This document shows, piece after piece, positions 21,511 to 33,700 of a stretch of DNA of 64,000 nt. Position 1 is the first letter of the stretch, and the number at the start of each line of letters is the position of its first letter. This DNA is from Schoenobius gigantellus. Lineage: Eukaryota; Arthropoda; Insecta; Lepidoptera; Crambidae. Made by a program: the position numbers and the translations under genes. The DNA lies in assembly GCA_963935595.1 (NCBI GenBank), contig OZ012544.1, positions 28,553,929-28,617,928 of the forward strand, in the 5' to 3' direction. The notes below the pieces were generated by a model. That model was not told the origin of the DNA and did no database searches. It worked only from the letters and a program-made list of their open reading frames with translations.

Positions 21511-22238
21511 GACGTATAATCATAGTGTTATAATTATTAATAGTAGACTAATATGATAATTTAATTTATTTTGTTATAATTATTTAAAAAAAACAATTTA
21601 GGTATTTTGGGTGTTAAAAGTAATTAAAATAAACAATAATAAAAAATCTTCATCTACCAATAGTTGTTTCATAACTACTAAATTATAAAATATACAACAG
21701 TAGCAACACTGTGGGAAAGGGATAAAAGGTACAGTTATTGCTACCTCTCTCGGCACACTTTTGCACTTTCAAGTGTTTAGTCTTTATTAGCATAGAAATA
21801 AAGTCCAAATTTGAACAACAATGTTTTGAAGAGCACATTCCTGTTTGAGTAATAATCAGAAGAATAACTAAAGCAGTAGCAGCAGTGCTGTAGTGATTGT
21901 TCTGAGAATAATTCCATGGTACCTACATAAGATAATAGGTATGTATTTTTTTTTTTTTGGCTTGGCTTCTAGGTTTTTGAGCCATAATAGGTATGTATGG
22001 GGTAGGTAAACCACAGACTTCATAGAGATAACCTCAGAACAATCACTACAGCATAGAAGGAAGATTAAAACAAGAATTAATTGTGTGCTATTTGTCTCTT
22101 TCTAACATACGGTAGAAAACTGTGTAAATGTAAGAGATGAGTAATATTTGTCTTTTGGCCTTAGAGCATTCATACGGGAGACGGCAAGGCTGGACGAACC
22201 CCTCTGCCAATTTACGCTGACCATATGACCATACACGT
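21511..22238. other. AT-rich stretch, nothing recognised
   Basis: Gene-free. It contains a run of T near 21945-21960 and no recognisable element. Confidence 0.4.
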
Positions 22239-22247
22239 TATATAAAA
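22239..22247 (+). promoter_or_regulatory. Possible TATA box upstream of THAP-like exon
   Basis: TATATAAAA about 65 bases before the ATG of the exon remnant at 22311. Position and match suit a core promoter, but the exon is itself damaged. Confidence 0.3.
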
Positions 22248-22310
22248 CTAGTTGACGCGCGGCCGCTGCCATTTGGTGTCGTTTTCGTGTTGCACTAACA
22301 GCTCCAAAAA

Positions 22311-22391
22311 ATGGTTAATTGTGCTAGTTTACTCTTGCAAAAGGCGATCCAGCTAATCAAATCTTCGAGATTATGGCGTTTCCTATCACAT
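22311..22391 (+). pseudogene. Possible first exon of a THAP-domain gene, decayed
   Basis: It begins MVNCAS and ends at a perfect donor (CACAT|GTAAGT). Read in the initial frame the rest is meaningless, but one frame over it gives SCKRRSS, a stop, then SNLRDYGVSYH. This is the pattern of the first half of a THAP zinc finger (C-x(2-4)-C, basic patch, GVSFH), where an intron before the HRFP motif is common. A frameshift and an in-frame stop would make it a remnant. It could come from a host THAP gene or a P-element-like transposase. The call rests on about 20 residues. Confidence 0.3.
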
Positions 22392-22690
22392 GTAAGTATA
22401 AAATATACATTACCGTGTTTCATTTGTTTACAATTTTGAAGTATTTTTTATGCCGTTACGATAGAAAAATACAATGGTACGATGGTAACTCAATACACGG
22501 GCATTATATTATCTGTGACACGGGCATTTGCGTAGTGCTGGGACAACGTGAGTGAATGATACCGATTCATATTTTTATTTATCATTCATTCCCTCCGGAG
22601 TTTGTTCATTGTTTAACCAGATATAATATTAAAATAGAAATTCAAGTGGAGTTTAATTGAACAAAAAAATATCAAGAAAATATCACTTAC

Positions 22691-23445
22691 TAGCTTCTGC
22701 CCGCGACTTCGTCTGTGTGGACTTCAGAATTGGGTCTAAAGCTTCGCTCGTTAACAATCTTTAATCTTCCCACGGGAACTATTTGAGAGATCATTAAGGA
22801 ATATAAATTACATGTCCTTTTCCATAGTATAGGTGACATGCATACCAAAAAAAAGATATCTGCTCGCGGCTTAGCTCGTAAACAATTTTCAATTTTCCCT
22901 CGGGAACTACTTGAGAAATCGAGATAAAAGGTAGCCTATGTTCTTTTCCATGTCAAAGGCTACATGCATGCCAAATTTCAACCAAATCCGTTTAGCCGTT
23001 TTTGCGTGATTGAGTAACAAACATCCACACTTTCACATTTATAATATTAGTAGGATTTTCCTCGGGAACTACTTAAGAGAGCGGGATAAAAGGTAGCCTA
23101 TGTTCTTTTCCATGTCAAAGGCTACATGCAAGCCAAATTTCATCCGAATTCGTTTGGCCGTTTTTGCGTGATTGAGTAACAAACATCCAAACATCCACAT
23201 TTTCACATTTATAATATTAGTAGGATTTTCCCTCTGGAACTACTTAAGGAATCGGGATAAAAGGTAGCCTATGTTCTTTTCCATGTCAAAAGCTACATGC
23301 ATGCCAAATTTTAATCAAATCTGTGCAGCCGTTTTTGCGTGATTGAGTAACAAACATCCAAACATCCACATTTTCACATTTGTAATATTAGTAGGATTTT
23401 CCCTCGGGAACTACTTAAGGAATCGGGATAAAAGGTAGCCTATCA
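22691..23445 (+). repeat. Lepidopteran CTGCCCGCGACTTCG repeat with ~170-bp tandem units
   Basis: It starts ACTAGCTTCTGCCCGCGACTT. From about 22890 the segment CCTCGGGAACTACTTAAG ... AAAGGTAGCCTATGTTCTTTT ... AATATTAGTAGGATTTT is repeated three to four times with a period of about 160-172 bp (units near 22893, 23054, 23226 and 23397). The same family contributes the tail at 48440-48485. Confidence 0.75.
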
Positions 23446-23632
23446 GGGTGTCCACTGCTAATATTCAAAAAAATTCCCTGACTTTTTCCTGACTTTCCCT
23501 GACCATTTTTCAAAATTTCCTGACCAACTATATTCATTTTACAGAAAAATAAATACCAATTATGATTACGCATCGGAGCGCTTACTGTGTTTCTTTAACT
23601 GAAAATATAAATTCGCCCCCCCCCCCCCCCCC
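23446..23632 (+). repeat. TTCCCTGAC repeat and poly-C tract
   Basis: CAGGGTGTCCACTG is followed by several TTCCCTGAC motifs (23475-23525), which I recall from ends of short hAT-like elements in insects. A run of 17 C lies at 23616-23632. No second end was found. Confidence 0.35.
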
Positions 23633-24453
23633 TCATCAACATATTATACCTACGCCTATGACTGAAAATATATATTTATTTCAGTCGATCAGCTAAATAG
23701 CAAGTGAAATTGCTGTATTTGACACAAAAAAACAAATTAAAGCATTTTATTAATAATTAGCGGGCCTCGCTTTGTACTATGTAAGAAATCCTGTCTTCAT
23801 TGTATTTTTATCAACGCTAGCCGAACAGGGTATAGTAATATAAACACAATTTATTGTAACGTTTCAATCATTCACTCACGACGACCCAAATAGTTACTCA
23901 TTCTTTGTGTCACATCACTAGGGACATTAATTCTTTGTGGTGGGGAGATTGCGTAGATACACGTTTTATTGTCGATGTGTGTGTGTTTCTTCATTGTAGG
24001 GTAATATTTTCATAGTGTGCGTTCGTAAACATAAGGAACAACGTCTCTGTAAGTGTATTCTAGATTTTCGTAGTGTGCGTGCGTGTTTACCTCGCCTCCC
24101 GCGAAAAGTGGCAGAAAAATTTACACTGCGATTTGTTGCGTACCGCATCCATAGGTTAAATGATCTAAGCTTTTGGCATATCACAAGGTGGTCACTAGAT
24201 GAATTGATTGAATTGTCATTTTGGTTAAAAATTAAAATTGGTTAAAAATATATAACACGGCTAAATTCTATAGTACCTTGTATCGAAGACAGACCATCCG
24301 AGTTTGAACTATTTGAATTGTTCGTATAATATTTGTTTGTGCGTCCCGTGTATAGTAATATTTTGATGATATTTTATTAATATTTAAGTGATTAGAAAGC
24401 AAGAATTCTTTAGGTATTTACAAAAAGTGTGTGTTTGTGCACTCCGTAACACA
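23633..24453. other. Gene-free stretch
   Basis: Contains two diverged copies of a CATAGTGTGCGTTCGT / CGTAGTGTGCGTGCGT segment (about 24012 and 24071). No gene was recognised. Confidence 0.35.
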
Positions 24454-24567
24454 ATGTCTTGTGTAGTTTGGGGCTGCAAGTCTCATTCGTCGCGAAAGGA
24501 AAATAATCAAAATTTATTGACCTTAAATTGGCATGTTTTCTCATATTGTTACTTGAATGTGAGCTAA
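24454..24567 (+). pseudogene. Second THAP-like exon remnant
   Basis: The frame starts MSCVVWGCKSHSSRKENN, matching the THAP N-terminus pattern M-x-x-C-x(2-4)-C-K. The expected GVSFH ending is replaced by unrelated residues. About 170 bp on, a strong acceptor (TTTTATTTTACAG at 24720-24732) is followed by bases that read FPKDN and then a stop, the start of the second half of a THAP domain. Together with 22311-22391 this suggests decayed or duplicated THAP exons. It is not a working gene as it stands. Confidence 0.35.
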
Positions 24568-25485
24568 TAAGTACACTTATATACGTATGAAATATCGCTG
24601 AATCATTTTGTAGAAAAACAATACGTAATATTAACTTCACTTTTATGTTTTAGCGATTTTTAGAAAATTACTTTGAGGTTTTCTTGATCATGCGTAGTGT
24701 TGTAAAATTTTGTCGATATTTTTATTTTACAGATTTCCTAAAGACAATGTATAAAAAACATATGGATAAAGTGTATTGTCAGACGAAATTGGAGTCCAAG
24801 AAAGCATAGTCAAATTTGCTCCAGATATTTTCCATTAGATTAATTTTGTATGTACTTAGTAGTAAAACTATGAAATGGAGACGTCATGACGTAAGTCAAG
24901 TTATTAAATGAAAGGAAATCTTTAAACTAAAATATTATTTATGAAAATAAAAACGTATTTAATTTCTTAACTATTTCTTTAAGGAATCCTTGACACGGAT
25001 GCCAAGAACAACCAGTTCAGATGATTTTTTCTAAGAATTAAAATATTAAATCAAGAAAAGAACTTGAAAGAGTCAAAAAGGTAAAATATCAAAACGCCGC
25101 CTTCGGAAAATTTACATTCTAACTAAGCCCGGCCGCACATCAAGCGTAATAAATCTATCGAAAAATGTCTTAACAATAAATTATGGTCAAATGTTAATTT
25201 TTTCAGTTTAATTTCCCAGCATATGTACAAATAGTAGTTTTACCATTCACGAATTTATCCAAGGTTCAAAATCCATGAGGGTTAAATTTTCGGGTAAGTA
25301 AATTAAATATGAGATTAACCTCAAGTACCTCTAAGCGATGCGATAAAAAATGAATTAAATCTAAGCGATGAAATAAAAGCAGTGTGTCTTCGATTTCCTT
25401 CCCATAGAATTTGTGAATCTCTGCAATAGAAAAATTCCAACATTTTAGATAACGGGAAATACCCGTCACTTAAATAGTCCAAATT
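24568..25485. other. AT-rich stretch, nothing further recognised
   Basis: Apart from the possible THAP exon 2 start at 24733 there is no recognisable gene or element. Confidence 0.4.
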
Positions 25486-25931
25486 TTAGGGTTCCGTACC
25501 TCAAAAGAAACATTATAGGATCACTTTATTGTTCGTTTGTCTGTCAAGACTATCTTGGAAACGCGTGAAGGTATCGAGTTGAAATTAAAACCATATAATT
25601 ACTCAGTTCTACACTAACAAGTTCTAGTCCCTTGAAGATGTGAAAAATTCAAACTTCTAAGTTAACAAAAAAAGGTACGGCCGTTTATGTCGCCAAAAAC
25701 GTATATTTCGACATTCTCACGGACATCAAAATGTATAGGGTACTTTTCGTTGATCTAGCTAGAACTATGAAATTTGTGAAGTTATACATATAGTCTTACA
25801 CTACAAGTCAGGGAAAATCTCAAACTCCACATTTGTAGTTAAATCATAAAAAATTTAGTCTCTATTTAAAGTATAACCTACAATTTTATACGGGACCCTC
25901 GGTGGGCGAGTCCGACTCGCACTTCCCTCTT
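25486..25931 (+). repeat. GGGTTCCGTACC interspersed repeat
   Basis: It begins TTAGGGTTCCGTACCTCAAA and ends GGCGAGTCCGACTCGCACTT. I recognise this as a very abundant lepidopteran repeat of non-autonomous type. No coding capacity. Confidence 0.65.
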
Positions 25932-26385
25932 TTAGTCTCATGAACGGCCAGCCTGACCATACCAAAGAGATACAGCAGCTATTAGCTGGATAAGTTATAT
26001 AAGAAAATCTACCCTTAATTATTTATGTTATATTTCTCGTAATAAAGACATTTTAGTATTAGGGATCTATTAAATACCTACATTATATAATTTATCGACG
26101 TTGAATTGAAACTAGGTGAGTGATGAGCACGACATCACTGGGAGAAGAACTGACAAGCGAGAATTAGTGACGACCTACAAAATTTCGAAACATCGTGCAT
26201 ATACGTGTCTCTGTCTAACTTCTATTAGCAGCGCCTAATGTCAAAGTGAGTCAAATATATTAAGTTCAGTAGCTATTTTTGCTAGGTTTCTATGCATCAG
26301 TTATTCTTCTGAGGAGATAACAGACAAAAATTTAAATTAATTGCAATTTTTTTATTGGCTCGCACGGCTTGTGCGTTTGCCACGA
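25932..26385. other. Gene-free stretch before element A copy 2
   Basis: No gene or repeat was recognised. Confidence 0.4.
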
Positions 26386-26756
26386 CAGAGGCGCGTTCAG
26401 AGCCTTCGCGCGAAGTACAACTTTTCGCTCTAACCCCGTTCAATGCCTTCGAGCGTGACAACCGGGTGAAACAACCGGTCCGTTCAAGACCTTTGAGTGT
26501 CGGCGCGAGTTACAACCGAACAACCATCGAATTTGATGGTTGTAAAACGCTCTGACGTCTATGACTGAAATGCTCTTACGTGATTGGATGATATTGGCGG
26601 CCATATTCTATAATGTCATCTACTAGAAAGAGAGAGAAATAAAAAATCATGTGAAAGAGGGAGATAAAAGATTTGGTTTCTGCAATCCGTTCAACGCCTT
26701 TGAGCGAGTTAAAAAACAACCGGACAACTACACCCAGAGGCGCTGAACGCGCCTCA
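26386..26756 (+). mobile_element. Non-autonomous element A, copy 2, uninterrupted
   Basis: About 371 bp with CAGAGGCGCGTTCAG at the left and CTGAACGCGCCTC at the right. It serves as the empty-site reference for the nested copy at 2424-6733. Confidence 0.8.
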
Positions 26757-26810
26757 GGTGTATAAAAGGTAGGGAAACGTTTTGTTGGATAGTAGAAATT
26801 TATGATGAGG

Positions 26811-27112
26811 AGCGTCGGTGGCGCTGTGGACTCGGCCCTTGCCTTCCAATCGGGAGGTCCGGGTTCGAGACCGCCATGTACCACTGTGTTTTTCGTTTTC
26901 GAATTTCATATGTACATTTGTCTGACGCTCCTACGGTGAAGGAAAACATCGTGAGGAAACCTGCATACATCTGCGAAGAAATTCAATGGTGTATGTGAAG
27001 TCGACCAATCCGCACTGGGCCAGCGTGGTTGACTAAGGTCTAATCACCCTAACATAGGGTAGGCTCGAGCCCCTCGGTGGGGACGTATATGAGCTGTGAT
27101 GATGAGGATAAG
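26811..27112 (+). mobile_element. tRNA-derived SINE
   Basis: The head has tRNA-like promoter boxes (GGTGGCGCTGTGGACTCGG and GGTTCGAGACC). It is followed by a body with GGAAAACATCGTGAGGAAAC, CCAATCCGCACTGGGCCAGC and a GATGATGAGGAT end, familiar from lepidopteran SINEs and the LINE tails they share. Confidence 0.7.
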
Positions 27113-27140
27113 GAGATGTTAAGAGGAAAATTAGGATCAG

Positions 27141-27383
27141 ATATACACGGTGTTTCATAATAACCAATAAATAATTTATCGTTATCTAAAACTAATTATT
27201 AAATAGTTTTTCCCGTAATGTCATTCAACCCAAAATTTTCATGTATATCATAGTATCATCATCATGTCTATGATTTACATTAAAATTTTAGGTTGAATAA
27301 CATTACGTGAAAACACATTTTAATAATAAGTTTTAGATAACGATAAAATATTTATTTTGGTTATTATGAAACACCGTGTATAT
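27141..27383. mobile_element. Foldback MITE with CACGGTGTTTCATAATAACC ends
   Basis: The outer 25 bp are perfect inverted repeats (ATATACACGGTGTTTCATAA and its complement). Inner parts also pair with mismatches over about 100 bp per arm. The TA at each end suggests a mariner-like element. No coding capacity. Confidence 0.75.
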
Positions 27384-27529
27384 CTAAATATTTATTTCAT
27401 AAAGTAATAAATAATATTTAAAGATATTTCAAATAGGAAACAATAAATAGGTTGTAAGCATATCAACAATTTAAATATTGATATTGTTATTAATTATATG
27501 ATTCCCCAGAGCTTTTTATATGTCATAAT

Positions 27530-27890
27530 TCATAGATATATTAGTCGGGAGAGGAACACGTAAGGACAAAAGAGCAGACAGGAAAGAGGAGCAATCTTAA
27601 GATGGACATGAGAAAAACATGACATGTGGTTTAAAACCCCTACATCACTACCGGATACGCACAAGTTATTATTGACAATACTTAATTTAAAAAGATGGTG
27701 CGGGGTACAGACATGTCCCAATCGCATTCTTATAATGATTGAAGTTATTTTCTTGCTAAAATTCATTTTATGAAACCAAGGTTTAGATGGTATACAAGAT
27801 TGAATATGTTTATAGTGTATACATCTATTACAGTTAAGCCAAAAATCTTGCCAAGCCTTAGTTTTTGATACAAGCTGTCACAGTCGCCCA
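27530..27890 (-). pseudogene. LINE C-terminal fragment related to the I-like LINE
   Basis: The minus-strand frame with SIIIRMRLGHVCTPHHLF parallels STIIRLRLGHVCSPVFLA at the C-terminus of the LINE ORF2 at 14858-18620. A PSKPWFHK stretch just before it also matches its PTKPWFFK. The zinc-finger cysteines are partly lost. It is an old, 5'-truncated copy of a related element. Confidence 0.65.
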
Positions 27891-28576
27891 CAGATTACAG
27901 AGTACTTATTCTGGCTGCGGTCCGAAAATCAATAAAAGTCACTATCAGCGCTATTTAGCATGCTCAAACGCGTCCCGAAATGCTGTGAGCGCGTGTGTGT
28001 AACGTTAGCCGGCTTGGGGACGCATTTTTGAAACCATGAAATTCAAATTCGCATTCGAAATCGTAAGATTCGCATTCGAATTACCAAATTCACTATTTTT
28101 GAAGTGTCATTCAGTGACATTGCAACGAGTGGTCCTACCCACTCGTTGATTTCTACTAAAGTCTGTTTTTTAATCTCGTAGACCAATTTGACAAATGCAA
28201 ACGTCAAACGCAAAAATAATGTTGCCAGCTTATTGTCGTAGTGCTGTCCTATGATACCGGTTTTATGAATCGTATTTCGGAGTGGCTATTCGGACCAGGG
28301 GGCAGGTCCGTATAGAAATCAATTGCCATCAATCAATTGACCCGAGAGAAGCTTAATCGAAATAAAGCTTATAGAATAAAAAATACTGAAACTGTAGGTT
28401 AGGTTAGACATTGTGAGCATGAAGCTGCATGTTTCATGCTCCGCTCGCAAAAATCAATACTAAGTAAAATCCACTTCGTCGCCATTCTTTCTTGCCTGGG
28501 TCCGAATAGCAATCGACTTCTAAAGGGACCCGGCGGCCGTACCGCCCGGAGAAGGACCCGCCTGAATTCGTTTTTT
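27891..28576. other. Gene-free stretch
   Basis: It contains a 34-base segment (28146-28178) that recurs inverted at 36580-36613, and several TTCGCATTCGAA motifs. No gene was recognised. Confidence 0.4.
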
Positions 28577-28935
28577 AATCGACTTCCAAAAAAGGAGGAG
28601 GTTTCTCAATTCGACCGTATATATGTTTTTTTTTATGTTTGTTCGTGGATAACTTCGTCGTTTATGAACCGATTTTTATGATTCTTTTTGAATTCGCCAG
28701 TAAAGCAGCCAAAAAAAGTCTTTGTATTCGATAGAGGATACTCCAAGGGTGGTCTCATGGTCACCAAAGTTAGGATCTGATGATTGGATCCTATAAAAAT
28801 CGAGGGAAACCCTTAAAGTTTTAGGTGTATCCAACGTGTTTTGTGTGTATGTTACGCGATTACTCCGCCAATTGTGAACCGATTTTCAAAATTCATTTTG
28901 TATTCGATAGAGTATACTCCTGGGGTGGTCCTAAA

Positions 28936-29124
28936 TGTTACGTGAGCGTCTGCAGGTTCATAAAACAGATGTCCAATATCGGATATTTTCAATAAAACAG
29001 TATTCGCAGTTGTTTCGTAGTCAATATATTTTTAGCATAAATTAAAAAACATGACACATGACAAATCTGACAAATATCTACAAAACGAATTGCCTATTAT
29101 TTAAAGCACTATGAACATCCAACA
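28936..29124 (-). repeat. 3' LTR of the BEL/Pao element
   Basis: Identical to 34408-34596. On the minus strand it begins TGTTGGATGTTC and ends CACGTAACA. Confidence 0.85.
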
Positions 29125-29202
29125 TCCTCCCACCCACTAAACTGAAGTCAGTTATAATAAGAAATCTAGGTAGTCTAGTTCCTGAACATAGTCCATTCAC
29201 TA

Positions 29203-30478
29203 TTATAAATCCAGACGCTTCGTAGGGCGCACCACTCTGCCCGACCTAGTCCTGATTTCACCCTCATCCTTAGTGTTGCTATCACCGACTTCGACCTCGG
29301 ATTCTTTTTGCGGGGCGGAATAAGTAGGCATCTCTAATAAGTAAAGTTTCTGAACAGGTCGAACTCTTTCACCATATTTGGTTTTAACTTTAGCAACTTG
29401 TAAACCCATCCCTTCCAGTATATACTTCTAAAACAATTCCAATTGGCCAAGCATGCCTTTTCCCTTCAGTTTCTACTAAAACAACATGCCCAACTTCACA
29501 TTCTGCGTTTGAAACTTTAGTCTTACCTATTAGCAACGATAAGTATTCGTTCTTGAAACGTTGTCTTAGATCTTCTCTTAGCTTGTGTATATACCTCATA
29601 CGTAGGTTAAGATTCTGCTCGTCAATCGCATCCAAATCTGGCACTTCACTTGTTGTTAGAGGTTGTAAAAAATGAGCTGGTGTCAAGGGCTTCAAAGTAT
29701 TGTTTTCTTCAACACAGGTCAGTGGCCTCGAGTTTACAAGAGCTTCAATATCAATAAGTAAAGTTTCTAGTTCAACGTATGTAACAACTGCATTTCCCAA
29801 ATTCCGACGCAGTAACTTCTTTACCATCTGAATAAGTCGCTCCCACCATCCTCCCCACCACGGGGCGGCAGGTGGATTAAAAATCCATTTTATCCTCTCG
29901 CTTACTTCAGACGTTTGTATTGATTCCCAATTAATGTTTGTTAACATATTACTGGCTCCAACAAAATTTGTGCCGTTATCTGTATATATTATACGGCATC
30001 GCCCACGCCTTGCGATAAATCTTCTTAGTGCCATAATAAAACATTCTGTAGACAGTGACGTTAAAAGCTCTAAATGTATCGCCCGATAAACGGCGCATGT
30101 GAACAATAAAAACCAACATTTTTCACCGCTTTTTAAAAACATAGGGCCTGCTGTGTCAATGCCTGTTACCTCAAATACAGCTGAAGAGACCACGCGGTTC
30201 TTTGGTAATGGTGCTACCGGCGTTTGATAACTTTGTGCTGTGTACCTTTTACATATCACGCAACTGGAAATAACATCCCGAACCAACTTCTTCATACTAA
30301 TAATCCAATAGGTTTCTCGCAGAATACTCGTCATTATATTTACTCCGGCATGTTGTAATTGGATATGTTTCTCCATGACTAATTTTCTCACTAGTGGGTG
30401 TTTTCCTGGTAAAAGCACAGGATATTTGAAATCCTCATTTTCGTTGCATAAAGTTAATCTTGTTTTAATTCTCATCAT
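29203..30478 (-). pseudogene. BEL/Pao integrase and C-terminal part of pol
   Basis: The main frame (30478-29390) begins near residues GKHPLVRKLVMEKHI. It has the integrase zinc-binding and core regions: SCVICKRYTAQ, TGIDTAGPMF with the first aspartate, TDNGTNFVGASN with the second, and PWWGGWWERLIQMVKK with the catalytic glutamate. A second frame (29409-29203) carries the last basic segment with RTRSGRVVRP, common at the end of BEL/Pao integrases. A frame change near 29400 separates the two. Integration of the cDNA would be its role. Upstream it is separated from reverse transcriptase and RNase H by two frame changes. Confidence 0.8.
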
Positions 30479-30749
30479 ACCATCGTCGTCTTTATAAACT
30501 TCCGCATTCTTTAATGTCTTTTTATGTTTTCTTCATCGAAACTCTCTTGCTGAATAACGCTCAATAGCAATTTTCTTCCTATTTCAATTTCCTCTTTTGT
30601 GAGTTTCTTATTTCTATTAGGGTTTGAATTTGTGCAATTATTTTTAAATCTTCTTATCCATGAAACAATACGAACTATTTTTGAAAATTTAGAGATGTCA
30701 TTCAGTGTCAGTAATAAACCCGCTTTTGACTTCGTGCTAACATTATCAA

Positions 30750-33700
30750 CTAAAGGTCGTTTTTCTTCTCTTTGTTAATTTCTTCTTCATCATAATCTAT
30801 GCCTTGTGTTATCGGCCAGTCATGTTTTTCTCTTTTCAACCACTCAGGCCCTAGCCACCACCTCCCTTCTAGTAATGATTGAGCATGGCATCCCCTAGAT
30901 GGTAAATCAGCTGGGTTGTTTGTACCTGATATATGCCGCCAGTCTTCAAGCTTGGTATGCTGTCTTATTTCAGTTACTCTATTCTTTACGAAAGTGTTCC
31001 AATCTCCATCGTGTGTTATCCAAGCCAACGCTACCGAACTGTCTGTCCAAAAATAGGTATCATAATCTTCTATTTGAAGCGCTTTCTTAGCTTGAAGAAA
31101 TAATCGTGCTGAAATTAAGGCTGCTATAAGTTCCAATCTCGGCGTTGAAGCCGGTTTTACTGGTGCCACTCTTGATTTTGCAATTACTAGTTGGACTGTG
31201 ACTTCTTCAACAGACTCAGCTCTCAAAAATACACATGCTGCAAAGGCTTTGGCGCTCGCATCACTGAATATGTGAAGAGACTTCTTACACTCCTTTATGG
31301 GTCGTACAGTTAGTCTTCTCGGTATGGCGCATTGACTGAGTAAATGAATATGTTTAAGCCATGCCACGTATTTCTTGTAAATATCTTCAGGAAGCGCCGC
31401 ATCCCATTTAACATTTAAACTCCAGCATTTTTGTAACAATAATTTCGGTATAAGAGTTACTGGACACGTAAAGCCAATCGGATCAAAAACTTTGTTTGCT
31501 AGTGACAACAATTCTCTTTTCGTGACTTTACATTTTATTTCTTTTATTGGACTTAAATTACAAGACAGCTGATCTTTTCCTGTATCCCAGTTTAAACCTA
31601 GTATTGTTATACAATCCTGATCTTCTGCGCCCTCACATCGATTAGGAGCAGTAACCCATCCTCTCAGCTCGAACTGTCTTTCTGACAATATTTGACATGA
31701 TTCTTTTATGAACTTTTCTGCCTCTTCTACTGTCTCTAGACTCACGACGCAGTTGTCCACATAAAATGACTGATTTAGTAATTGCGCCGTGGCTTGGTAT
31801 GTAGTGGGAATTTGTTCGAGGTGGTGACGTATCGTTGCCGCCAGTAGAAATGGACTACATGTCAGTCCGAAAACTACCCTGCAATGGCGATATGTAAGAG
31901 TCTTCTTCATGTCTGCGTCTGCCCACCACAGGAATTTCAAAAATACTCTGTCGCTTTCTGGGAGAGAAATCTGTAGAAACGCTTTCTTGATGTCTGCTGT
32001 TAAACCAATTTTGTGCAAACGAAATCTTGTCATCATAATGGGTATCAGCTCAAGAAAATTTAACCCTTTCTCCAGACTGCTATTAATACTGTTACCATTG
32101 CTGTCCTTAGCTGAGGCATCGAAAACTGGACGAATGCGAGTTGTTGCGCTAGAATTTTTAATGACTGCTTGGTGTGGTATGTAATGGCCAGGAATAGATT
32201 CGTCCGATTCTAGTTCTATAATACCCAAATGAAGCCATTCCTTGAAAACAGAATCATAGTTCTTAAGTTCGTTTAATGATTCTAAGCGTTTTGTCGTGGA
32301 TTGCAATCTCTTATATGCGAGGTCTTTGTTCTCCAGTAGCACAGGATGGATAAGTTTCCACGGCAACTTCACCTCGTAACGGCCAATGCTGTTGATGCTG
32401 ATGCTTTTTCGAAAATCTTCCATTAACTCCATCTCTTTTTCTTGTTTGTTCATAACTTTTTCTGGTTCTTCTATACCTAATACATCCAAGTCCCATAGTT
32501 GGCTAATGTCATTTAAACAAACTGTACTATTAACTACAGAGTTTTGTCTGTCATACGTAACGCCTTGAACCGTCCATCCTAACTTAGTTTTGATGGCAAA
32601 TATATCTTTTTCGACGTATACGTTTAAATTTGTAAGAATATGCCCTGCATAGTCTGCCCCAATCAACAAGCCTATGTCCAACGACTCTCTTCCTGAATCT
32701 GACAATATAATGTTTTTCCTCTTTAATTTGTCATATAATACAGTGCTTGTGCGTATTTGAGGAATAAACCCACAGATCTGCCTCTTATCAAGTACAGTCA
32801 TCTTGATCAAAAAATCGTTGTGAAAACTTTCTACCGTAATATCAAACCTTTGATGTTTTTCAGGTATTGTCTCTATTGCACCGAAAAGACTATGTGATAG
32901 GCATTCTTCTCCAACTGGTTTCAGCTGAAGCTTTTCTATAATGTCCCTTCGAATATAAGATCTCTGAGCTCCAGTGTCTATGAAGGCACGAACTTTAAGA
33001 TGACCAATCTTGACTTCCAGGGTTTGAAGATAAGTTGTCGCAGTTTCCGCATTACTTCCTGAATTTGACTGTGATGTAGATGCAACAGTTTCTGTAATTT
33101 GTGTTATGTTTTTCTTACTCGAGCTCGCGTTAGATATATTAGTGCATAACAGAACACAGTGACGTTTGGCACATATCAGGCATTTCGTAAACGCTCTGCA
33201 TTTCTTGCCATTGTGTCCTACTTTTAAGCAGACGTAGCAGGCTTTCTTCTTCTCAATAATTTCATTTTTCCTCTCTAAGCTCATTCTTTGGGCTTTGTAG
33301 CACTCTAAACTTGAATGGTTAGTTTTTTCACACCATATGCATGCCAATTTTACTTCTTTTCCAGTTGATTCCTTTGACGTGTTCTTCACTTCTCCCGCTA
33401 TGAGACAAGCTGCTGTTGGTACTTTGCTAGCTATGATGTTATCTTCACCTATCCCTCTACGCGTAATTTGTATGCGCTCTTCACTTTCCACTTCTAGGCG
33501 TACAAATTTCAGAAGCTTTTCTAAAATATCTGTGTCTTTTGGATCTTCGCATCTTTGTCTCTCCCATACTCTTAAAAGATCTGCGGGCAGTGCCGACTCA
33601 ACTAAGGGATACAGCATTGCTGCGTATTTGTCACTTGTGACTCCCAGTGTTTCTAACGCTCTCAACTGTGTCTTCAGTCTGTCATACAGGGAAGCAAGAG

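Noticed and set aside
22691..23445. Regularly spaced direct repeats that could suggest a CRISPR-like array
   Set aside because: Units are whole ~170-bp tandem copies of a known lepidopteran repeat without unique spacers, in a eukaryotic genome.
28384..28400. GGTTAGGTTAG resembling the insect telomere repeat
   Set aside because: Only two partial units here and again, inverted, near 37100. This is common in insect promoters and repeats and is not a telomeric tract.
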